Below, in pieces: positions 26,739 through 32,316 of a stretch of 32,316 nt of DNA. Source of the stretch: Verrucomicrobiota bacterium (GTDB taxonomy: Bacteria; Verrucomicrobiota; Verrucomicrobiia; Limisphaerales; JAFGQR01); NCBI GenBank assembly GCA_016935555.1, contig JAFGQR010000079.1, positions 1 through 32,316 on the forward strand, given 5' to 3'. The number at the start of each line of letters is the position of its first letter. Positions within the stretch are counted from its first letter, which is position 1. The notes beneath the pieces were generated by a model. That model had not been told where the DNA came from, searched no databases, and worked only from the letters and a program-made list of their open reading frames with translations. The position numbers and the translations under genes are program-made.

Positions 26739-27126
26739 CGCCAATGTCGCTGCCGCGGGACTGGTGTTTCGGGGGGAAGCGTGGGCTTGTCTCGTCAGGT
26801 TGGCACGGCGTCAGGCGTTTGCGTTTGGCACGGAATTCACACTGGAGGAAACCCGCAAGACCGTGATCCGGCTGGCGCGGGAGAGAAAATCCACGCACAA
26901 TGTTGGCGGTGCCTTGACGTGGTATCTGGAGAAAGTCCGCCGGGTCGAACCCGCGTCGTTGGGCAAACCGCGCAGCCGCGATGCATCCGATGATCCTTAC
27001 CTCGCTGCCGCGCTTTCGGCCCACGCGATGATCGTCACTTACGATAAGGACTTGCTTGACCTAGGCAAACCCTTCGGCATCGAGATTCTACGACCGGCGG
27101 CATTTCTAAGGCGCTTTACCGCTTGA
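26722..27126 (+). CDS. PIN-domain toxin
   Basis: 134 residues from GTG 26722, preceded by AAGGA at 5 nt. The PIN ribonuclease signature is complete: VRVVIDANVAAAGLVF (first Asp), TEFTLEETRKTVIRLA (Glu), RDASDDPYLAAALSAHAMIVTYDKDLLDL (two further acidic positions). It belongs to the group often called putative toxin-antitoxin system toxin component, PIN family. It overlaps its RHH antitoxin. Ten bases after its stop begins a relic of a beta-helix protein's C-terminal module on the other strand. Confidence 0.85.
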   Translation: MRVVIDANVAAAGLVFRGEAWACLVRLARRQAFAFGTEFTLEETRKTVIRLARERKSTHNVGGALTWYLEKVRRVEPASLGKPRSRDASDDPYLAAALSAHAMIVTYDKDLLDLGKPFGIEILRPAAFLRRFTA

Positions 27127-27135
27127 AGCGGCCAC

Positions 27136-27387
27136 GCCAGGGAGATTCGTGGCCAGCGGCGTGAAGCAGGGCGTTGCCGCCAGGTTTGTGCTGCACTCGA
27201 GGAAATAGCTCACCCCGGGCACACTCTGCCAACTCACCGTCACGTCGGTGCCAACTGGCGACGCCGAGAGAAGCCGCAGGACCGAGAGCGCGTTGGTGGG
27301 ATTGGTCAGGCAACGCCACTCCTGGCAGGTGGTGTGACCGTCGGCATCCGAGTCAATCGCATCGGCTGAGCCGTCGGTGGGCAGGCT
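27136..27387 (-). pseudogene. Orphan C-terminal module of a beta-helix protein
   Basis: The frame SLPTDGSADAIDSDADGHTTCQEWRCLTNPTNALSVLRLL...GVSYFLECSTNLAATPCFTPLATNLPG parallels the C-terminal module of the relic at 20258 almost residue for residue. It has lost the beta-helix upstream and the final TTYTDT...FFYRV strand downstream, where the PIN toxin gene now ends. It cannot make a functional protein. Confidence 0.8.
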
Positions 27388-27558
27388 TGTGACAATCCCG
27401 GCTCCCCGTGCCGGGCCAGAAAAAAGAGGTTGTCGCGTTTTCATCGTTGTTCACGGTCGTTCCAGGTCGATTCCCGCACGACCTATTATCCGTTCACTCG
27501 GCTTCTGCAACGAAACGGGGAAAACTTTACTGGGTTTCTGCAGGAAAGATTTCAGAAG

Positions 27559-27660
27559 GCAACGAAGGGAACGAAGGGAAATCCGAAGCACGAAATCCTA
27601 ACCTAGCCGATCCAGAACCAAACTCTGGCCTGCGAAACGCCGAAACGCCGAGTGGGGCGA
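27559..27660. other. Repeat-rich non-coding stretch
   Basis: Within the 765-bp gap between the PIN toxin and VapC (27127-27891). It contains AACGAAGGG twice in tandem, then heptad-phase units GAAATCC, GAAGCAC, GAAATCC, TAACCTA, and a double CGAAACGC. The remaining 27727-27891 has a few scattered degenerate heptads (about 27788-27815) and no supported gene. Confidence 0.5.
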
Positions 27661-27662
27661 CC

Positions 27663-27726
27663 AAGGCAGAAAAATGGGGGCAGAAAAATGAGAAGCAGCA
27701 TTTTTCTGCCCCCATTTTTCTGCCTT
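27663..27726. repeat. Perfect 28-bp inverted repeat (hairpin element)
   Basis: Two perfectly complementary 28-bp arms (27663-27690 and 27699-27726) enclose the 8-nt loop AGAAGCAG. Each arm contains the 12-mer GGCAGAAAAATG twice at 14-bp spacing. It ends in A-rich/T-rich bases on both sides. Its size and perfection suggest a mobile palindromic element (REP/MITE-like) or a strong bidirectional terminator. Confidence 0.95.
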
Positions 27727-27891
27727 CAAGTAATTCCGCATCCAGAAGAATTGCACCCATTTGGCGCGCGATTCTGGCTGGACGAAGCGAAATCCGAAAC
27801 AAGTCCGAACAAACGCTGGTGCGCCGTCTGCAAGACCGTTCGATCAGGAACACGGAACTTGCACGCGCCCGAAAGCCACCAACCAGTGCCT

Positions 27892-28326
27892 TCAGGTGCC
27901 CGTTGCCGTGGACTTGGAGAATGGGTTCAGCACCCTCGCGCCAGTGTTGCGGAATCCCTCTTCGTCCCGGCTGACCACCACAAGTCCGTGGACCAAGGCG
28001 GTCGCTGCCAGCAGCGCGTCGAGCAGTGGCACTGGCTGGCGCAACCCCAGCCGGCCCCACTGGTCGGCCACCGGTTCGTCCACCGGCAACAGCCGGTCGG
28101 CAAATTCGGCCGAAATCCACCGCAGCCATTTCTCCAAGGCGCGTGCTTGCGGTTGATCCCGCAGGCGAATGCGTTCGATGCCTTGGCGGATTTCTCCCAA
28201 AACCAATACGCTGACGAACAAATCCTCGGCCGTGGCTTCCTCAAACCATGATCGCACCCCCGCGTCGCACCGGCTCTGCTTCCGGAGTTCGCTCAGGACA
28301 TTGGTGTCGAGCAGGAAGCCGCTCAT
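27892..28326 (-). CDS. vapC: VapC/FitB-type PIN ribonuclease toxin
   Basis: 144 residues. PIN acidic residues: Asp in GFLLDTNVLSELRK, Glu in LVLGEIRQGIERI, and the paired acids in LLDALLAATALVHGLVVVSRDEEGF. The length and the xxRNTGARVLNPF ending are those of VapC/FitB. The start ATG overlaps the antitoxin stop (ATGA, 28323-28326). Expected to cleave RNA when freed from its antitoxin. Confidence 0.9.
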   Translation of the reverse strand: MSGFLLDTNVLSELRKQSRCDAGVRSWFEEATAEDLFVSVLVLGEIRQGIERIRLRDQPQARALEKWLRWISAEFADRLLPVDEPVADQWGRLGLRQPVPLLDALLAATALVHGLVVVSRDEEGFRNTGARVLNPFSKSTATGT

Positions 28327-28559
28327 AGCTCAACGGGGCGCTGGATCTGCGGAACTCGCTCGAAATCTTTGTCCTCGCCCACGTCGGGCATGGCGAGCAG
28401 GGCATCCTTGAACGACAGTTTCCGGGTGGCTTTGCCCAGCAACGCCTCACGCAGGATCCGTCGATGCTCTGCTTCCATGGACACTCCATGCGCTCCCGCT
28501 TGCTCTTTGAGCTTCTTCACGACTTTCTCTTCGATCTTTCGGACAATCAGTTGTGGCAT
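28323..28559 (-). CDS. FitA/VapB-like ribbon-helix-helix antitoxin
   Basis: 78 residues. MPQLIVRKIEEKVVKKLKEQAGAHGVSMEAEHRRILREAL is the FitA-like Arc-type RHH (strand PQLIVRKI, then KLKEQAGAHGVSMEAEHR). The C-terminal tail (SFKDALLAMPDVGEDKDFERVPQ) is the toxin-neutralising part. The stop overlaps vapC. A 7-3-7 palindrome lies 20 bp upstream. Confidence 0.88.
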   Translation of the reverse strand: MPQLIVRKIEEKVVKKLKEQAGAHGVSMEAEHRRILREALLGKATRKLSFKDALLAMPDVGEDKDFERVPQIQRPVEL

Positions 28560-28578
28560 ATCGCGTCAATCTCTCTTC

Positions 28579-28595
28579 TGCTATCAATGATAGCA
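28579..28595. promoter_or_regulatory. Palindromic operator of the FitA-like/VapC module
   Basis: TGCTATC and GATAGCA with a 3-bp centre (AAT) form a perfect palindrome 20 bp before the antitoxin start. It has the same 7-3-7 geometry as the operator at 26437 but an unrelated sequence. Binding by the antitoxin-toxin complex is inferred. Confidence 0.6.
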
Positions 28596-28634
28596 TGACA
28601 GCCCATCGAGTGGAAGAACGAAATCGGGACGGCT

Positions 28635-30560
28635 TCAGGGAGTGGCCTGGCTCTTCTCTGCCGCCTCGATTTCAGCCCAGGAGGGCGCGCGCCAGAGCAA
28701 CGCGGTTCCGTTATGGCCGACGGCCACCAGCGTGTTGGCGTCGGCGGACATTTCCAGAAACCAGTATTGATCCGGCTCACCAGAGAGCGTGGCGACGTAG
28801 CGATGGCTGCCCAGGTCCATCAGCCGGACGACATCGGCCGGATCGGCGCCGCCGCTGATCAAGCGCTGTCCATCAGGCGAAAAGGCCACGCCGTGCACGG
28901 CCCGGACATTGCCGCGCACGGTCTCCCGAATCTGGCCTGTGGGGACGTCCCACAGCGTGGTCAGACCGTCGGTGGCCGAGGCCGCCAGCGTCCGGCTATC
29001 CGGCGAGAAAGCCATGTACCCATCCACGCTGGCAAAATGTCGCGGAAATAGGGCGCACCGGCGCCCGGACGCCAGGTCCCACCAGCCAACCGTGCCGTCC
29101 GCAACCAAGGAGGCAAAGGTGCGGTTATCGGGCGACACCGCACCCCACTGACCGTGCTGGATGGCCTCGGCCGGCATGTGGATCTCGCGCCAGTCGGCCA
29201 CGTTCCAGATTTTCGCGGTGCGGGGGTAGCCGTTGGTGCGAACGGTGAACCCGCAAAACAGCGAGCGGCCCCCGCCGGCAAACCGGATCGTGCCGATGTG
29301 GATCCCCTCGGTGGCAAAGTTGGTGAGGAGGCGATGACTGGCGACCTCCCAAATCCTGAGGTTCCCGCGCCAGTCGCCGACCGCGAACAGTCGGCCATCC
29401 GGCGACCATTTCACCGCCGAGTTGTTCGTCCCGAGGAACGACAGCGTGTCCACTTTGCGCAGGGTAGCGGTGTCCCAGAGCGAAGGTGGTTCTGACCGGT
29501 TGGTGTAGTTCAAGGTAACAAACTGCGTGCCATCAGGGGCGAACGCAAAGGCCGCACTCCAGACGGGCATCGGCAAGACCGCGTATGGCTTTGCCGCCGG
29601 CTTCCCTGAGGGATCCCAGAAGCGCACGGAACCGTCCCGGCCGCCGCTTGCGAGGTGTTTGCCGTTCGGCGAGAACGCAACCGCCCAGACTTCATGCCTG
29701 TTCCCCTGGTAGCGGCGGATTTCCCGCTTCTGACTGAGGCTCCAAAGCGGTACCGTCTGCTCTCCACTCGCGATGGCCAGCAGGTCATTGTCCGATGCGA
29801 CGGCCAGATCGAAGATCCGGCTGCGGTGCGCGATGGGCGACCCCACCGTGGGCACCATACGGTCGGTCGGCAGATCCCAAATCGTGGCGACGTCCCAGAC
29901 CTGAATCTGGTTGTAGCCGGCAACCAGGAACTTCCCATCCGGCGACAAGGCGAGTGCGCCGACAGGTTTGTTGGGTTCAGGGACCGGAATCGTCTTCTGC
30001 TTTCCCGAGACCCAGTCCCACAGTCGGATGGCTTTGGATTCACCAATCACGAGCCCGCGATCCTCGCGCAAGAACAGGATTTCTCCGCAGCGATCGCTTT
30101 CCGGTTTGGCGAATTGGGCGTTGGTGATGAGTTGCCGGGATTCGACCTGCCACAACCTCACCACCCCGTCGCTGGCCCAACTGGCCAGTAACGTTCCATC
30201 GGGAGAGAATGCCAGCCGAGCGGCTCCGCCGTGATGAGGGAGCTGACTCGCCCGTCGGGTGGTGATGTGCCAGAGGCTCACCACCGGGATGCCGTTGCTT
30301 CCGACGTCGCCGTAAGCGAGCAGGTTCCCCGGCGGCGAAAGGGCGAGCGCCTTGAACGAGCCGCTGCCGGGCAACTCGACGACCGGCTTCCTCAACCGAG
30401 TGTCCCAGAGGGCGACCGCGCCGCGTTCGCGACGCACCGCCAGCCATTTGCCGTCCGCCGAGAAGGCCAGCACGCCCACGGAGTTGGAGTAACCATGCAG
30501 CCGAAACTCTTCGTCGCTCCGGCAGAGTTGCCAGAAGTACCGCCATTCCCAACCGCGCAA
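28635..30560 (-). CDS. WD40 double beta-propeller, out of frame with its N-terminus (locus B)
   Basis: 641 residues in one frame. Starting from the usual linker LRGWEWRYFWQLC, about fourteen blades can be counted by their SPDGKxLA-type strings (for example VLAFSADGKWLAV, RLAFSPDGTLLAS, ALALSPDGKFLVA, AVAFSPNGKHLAS, AVKWSPDGRLFAV, YMAFSPDSRTLAA, GVAFSPDGQRLIS), consistent with two seven-bladed propellers. There is no ATG or GTG start: the first start-like codon is a TTG at 30560 inside the linker, and the frame is open further up through both heptad tracts to a TGA near 30694. The zinc-ribbon start codon lies in another frame, one 7-bp unit away. Translation therefore needs a change in repeat number or a frameshift; otherwise this is a pseudogene. 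Confidence 0.75.
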   Translation of the reverse strand: MRGWEWRYFWQLCRSDEEFRLHGYSNSVGVLAFSADGKWLAVRRERGAVALWDTRLRKPVVELPGSGSFKALALSPPGNLLAYGDVGSNGIPVVSLWHITTRRASQLPHHGGAARLAFSPDGTLLASWASDGVVRLWQVESRQLITNAQFAKPESDRCGEILFLREDRGLVIGESKAIRLWDWVSGKQKTIPVPEPNKPVGALALSPDGKFLVAGYNQIQVWDVATIWDLPTDRMVPTVGSPIAHRSRIFDLAVASDNDLLAIASGEQTVPLWSLSQKREIRRYQGNRHEVWAVAFSPNGKHLASGGRDGSVRFWDPSGKPAAKPYAVLPMPVWSAAFAFAPDGTQFVTLNYTNRSEPPSLWDTATLRKVDTLSFLGTNNSAVKWSPDGRLFAVGDWRGNLRIWEVASHRLLTNFATEGIHIGTIRFAGGGRSLFCGFTVRTNGYPRTAKIWNVADWREIHMPAEAIQHGQWGAVSPDNRTFASLVADGTVGWWDLASGRRCALFPRHFASVDGYMAFSPDSRTLAASATDGLTTLWDVPTGQIRETVRGNVRAVHGVAFSPDGQRLISGGADPADVVRLMDLGSHRYVATLSGEPDQYWFLEMSADANTLVAVGHNGTALLWRAPSWAEIEAAEKSQATP

Positions 30561-30570
30561 GTCTATTTGA

Positions 30571-30598
30571 ATTTGCGATTTGCGATTTGCGATTTGCG
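30571..30598. repeat. (ATTTGCG)4 tandem repeat at the locus B junction
   Basis: Four perfect 7-bp copies, read on the minus strand as permutations of ANRKSQI. It is the positional equivalent of the TTCGGAT tract in locus A, with a different unit. Confidence 0.95.
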
Positions 30599-30612
30599 AT
30601 TGCCTCAGCCTG

Positions 30613-30668
30613 CTGACCTCTGTCCTCCGTTCTCTGATCTCTGACCTCTGATCTCTCCCCTCCGCCTC
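30613..30668. repeat. CTGACCT-type heptad tract (locus B)
   Basis: Eight phase-locked 7-bp units (CTGACCT, CTGTCCT, CCGTTCT, CTGATCT, CTGACCT, CTGATCT, CTCCCCT, CCGCCTC). It corresponds in position and unit type to the tract at 25286 in locus A, which sits before the kinase domain. Confidence 0.9.
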
Positions 30669-30847
30669 CCAGCCCTTCGCGGATGAGGCAGCTCAGGCAA
30701 TAGCCTTGCGCGGTGGAGTCGGTTATCTGAACTCCACAGCGACGGCATACTTGAGTGCTGCCCATAGACAGTTCGCCGACGGTCTCACTTGGTTCTACAA
30801 CAATTGCGGGCAAACATTACACGATCGCCGTACTCACGCATCACGCA

Positions 30848-31603
30848 TCATCCGCTGACCACGGCCAGCAGGTAGTGCAGTTCTTCGTCCACCTCGCCCG
30901 GCTCGGCGACCGTATGCGCCACCTCGGTGCGCAAGCGCTCCTGGTAGCGCCGACGCAGGCGGTGCATCGCCACACCGACGGCGCCCTCGCTCATGCCCAG
31001 GCGCTCCCCGATTTGGGCGTAGGACACCGAGGCGTCCTTGCCCCACAGCATTTCCGCCAACGCGTCGAAGAGCCGGTCCTGGTTCGACTGCACGTATTCC
31101 TGCTGTAAGGCCGCCAGCACCTGTTCCAACAAGGTCCTGGCCCACCGCTTCTCATAGGCCCGTTCCGGCGTCAGCATCGTCAGCGGCTCAACCGCGTATC
31201 GACGCTCGGCGCCGTCGGCGTCCAGCGACAGGCAAGGGGCGCCCCCGCCGCGCTTGGCGCGTTGCGCGCGTTTCCATTCGTTAACCAGGAAATGTTCGAG
31301 GGCGTGCAGCAAGAAAGTCCGGAACCGGCCGCGCTGGGGGTCTGCCAGGCGGAAGTATTCCTTTTGCAGGAACAGCGCGAAGAACTGTTGCGTCAGATCC
31401 TGGGCGTCTTCCGGGCTGTGCCCGCGCCGCCGGACATAGACGTAGAGCGCATACCAATAAGTCCGGCACAATCTTTCGAGAGCTGCGTCGGCTCGGGGGG
31501 ACTCCTGTTGCCCCGCCGCCAGCACCACGCTCCAGTGCGTCGCGGTGAATTCCCCGAATTGTGCTGGCGTCGCGCGGGCGCCGTTGTCGCCGGAGCCAGT
31601 CAT
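30848..31603 (-). CDS. ECF-type sigma factor, kinase-associated paralogue (locus B)
   Basis: 251 residues from ATG 31603 (MTGSGDNGARATPAQFGEF). Region 2: THWSVVLAAGQQES, LCRTYWYALYVYVRRRGHSPEDAQDLTQQFFALFLQKEYF, GRFRTFLLHALEHFLVNEWKRAQRAKRGGG. Region 4: YAQIGERLGMSEGAVGVAMHRLRRRYQERLRTEVAHTVAEPGEVDEELHYL, a complete HTH and tail. It is a paralogue of the sigma factor at 25506: near-identical DNA around the start codon and in region 2, divergent in region 4. It leads locus B, upstream of the kinase-less zinc-ribbon/WD40 gene. Confidence 0.9.
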   Translation of the reverse strand: MTGSGDNGARATPAQFGEFTATHWSVVLAAGQQESPRADAALERLCRTYWYALYVYVRRRGHSPEDAQDLTQQFFALFLQKEYFRLADPQRGRFRTFLLHALEHFLVNEWKRAQRAKRGGGAPCLSLDADGAERRYAVEPLTMLTPERAYEKRWARTLLEQVLAALQQEYVQSNQDRLFDALAEMLWGKDASVSYAQIGERLGMSEGAVGVAMHRLRRRYQERLRTEVAHTVAEPGEVDEELHYLLAVVSG

Positions 31604-31820
31604 GGCGGCAGTTTGGCATGGGCGAGGCCCCGATTGCACGCCGAAAAATCCCGCGTTACTAGTGGAAGCCAGCACCAACATGATCAGCGGCATCTACGCC
31701 CCACTCCAAAGCTGCACTCTCAGGAATAGCTGCTTCTACTTGCCAGGGTCGGGCGGGTAAACTAGCCTCGATTTCCACGGCGCGGGATTTAACTAACACC
31801 CGGGGCCCGCCGGCCGGCCG

Positions 31821-32316
31821 TCAGCGCCCGGTGTAGGTCGTCAAGCGCAGGCGGTGGTCAGGCCACCACGGAATCGGCACCGCCCGGTCGCACAGGCCAG
31901 AAGCGAGGACAATCGGTAAGTGGGCCCGACGATGGAATTCGACACGCACTTCCCGCTCGGTGATCTCAATCTCGGCCGGAAGATCCAGAAGATCGCGAAA
32001 GATTTGTCGCGCATGCGCGTCGGCGTATCCCCGCATGCGCCGCGCCACCAAGCGATAGAGCCCGCTGGCAATCACCAGCAGGGCCATATCAAAATCCACC
32101 TTCAATCCGACCGCCGAGCTGAGCGCGTCCATGTGGAAGAACCGCACCGCATCACTCAGGCTGTTTTCGATCAGCATCCGCCGCGCATAGCGCGTAAGGA
32201 GGGTTTTGTGAGAGGCCTTCTGATTCGTCAACAGAATGGTCGGTGCCTCGTGTCCCAGATCCGTCACAAAGAGTTGCCTGAAGGTACATCCGGCCAACTG
32301 CACCGGTTGTTCGAAG
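31821..32316 (-). mobile_element. IS4-clan transposase, C-terminal part (runs off the window)
   Basis: The minus-strand frame is open from the window edge to the stop at 31821 (about 165 residues). YARRMLIENSLSDAVRFFHMD fits the Y-(2)-R-(3)-E signature of IS4-clan DDE transposases around the last catalytic Glu, followed by ALSSAVGLKVDFDMALLVIASGLYRLVA, typical of the C-terminal end. The first two catalytic Asp lie outside the window. The adjacent 217 bp (31604-31820) contain no gene and presumably the element's terminal repeat, which I could not pair without the other end. Confidence 0.75.

Larger units (their letters stand above)
30566..30765 (-). pseudogene. Zinc-ribbon N-terminus of a kinase-WD40 protein lacking the kinase domain (locus B)
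   Basis: From ATG 30765 the frame encodes MGSTQVCRRCGVQITDSTAQ and then YCLSCLIREGL, a four-Cys ribbon like that starting the locus A kinase. It then runs through the two heptad tracts (ERSEVRDQRTEDRGQQ, IANRKSQIANSNR). In locus A a whole kinase domain and TM helix lie between the corresponding tracts; here nothing does. The frame then stays open to 30040 but is antisense-like nonsense across the WD40 sequence. Deleting one 7-bp unit would join it to the WD40 frame as KSQIQIDLRGWEW. It follows the ECF sigma gene by 82 bp. Confidence 0.65.

Noticed and set aside
27737..27891. Possible small gene before vapC
   Set aside because: Frames there have no start signal or recognisable motif, and the sequence carries scattered heptad-phase repeats.
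30040..30565. Continuation of the zinc-ribbon frame beyond the heptad repeats
   Set aside because: The sequence is antisense-frame nonsense over clear WD40 coding sequence; only the part upstream of the repeats is protein-like.

Overview
The window is GC-rich bacterial chromosome. Gene content points to Verrucomicrobiota, most likely a Limisphaerales/Pedosphaera-like lineage. This rests on recognised families rather than a marker gene: ECF sigma factors paired with zinc-ribbon/Ser-Thr kinase/WD40 proteins, a parallel beta-helix protein ending in the LPTDGSAD...TDPTNALS...YFLESSTNL C-terminal module, Gfo/Idh/MocA oxidoreductases, an S46 peptidase, and short 7-bp-period repeats that encode NIEHRTP/KSEIRNP-type peptides. 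No rRNA, tRNA or CRISPR array was seen.

Layout. 1-1,700: a 7-bp tandem array, a decayed oxidoreductase, a proline-rich lipoprotein and a second 7-bp repeat cluster. 1,724-15,563 is housekeeping: S46 dipeptidyl peptidase (-), a Gfo/Idh/MocA oxidoreductase (+), then on the minus strand a LolA-like protein coupled to Lon, an Hsp20, a small Cys-rich membrane protein and phoR-phoB-phoU, with a good three-repeat Pho box upstream of phoU. Divergent from these are eda (KDPG aldolase) and glnD (PII uridylyltransferase). 15,616-19,468 is a four-gene minus-strand operon led by an ECF sigma factor, followed by a single-TM probable anti-sigma protein and two secreted proteins.

19,469-32,316 is accessory DNA. 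It holds three toxin-antitoxin modules (DUF433/truncated DUF5615-like; RHH/PIN; FitA-like/VapC), two broken beta-helix genes, a secreted protein, two paralogous ECF sigma-kinase-WD40 loci (locus A 22,716-26,276; locus B 28,635-31,603), a perfect 28-bp inverted repeat, and the 3' part of an IS4-clan transposase at the right edge.

The main observation concerns the two sigma-kinase-WD40 loci. In both, the domain junctions are made of heptanucleotide tandem repeats. In locus A a (TTCGGAT)4 tract joins the kinase/TM half to the WD40 half, and the halves are one 7-bp unit out of frame. In locus B two different heptad tracts are directly joined where the kinase domain should be, so a zinc ribbon runs straight into a WD40 double propeller, again one unit out of frame. 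Because 7 is not a multiple of 3, unit gain or loss would toggle fusion. This looks like repeat-driven phase variation and/or domain shuffling of kinase-WD40 sensors, although decay or assembly error in the repeats cannot be excluded from sequence alone.
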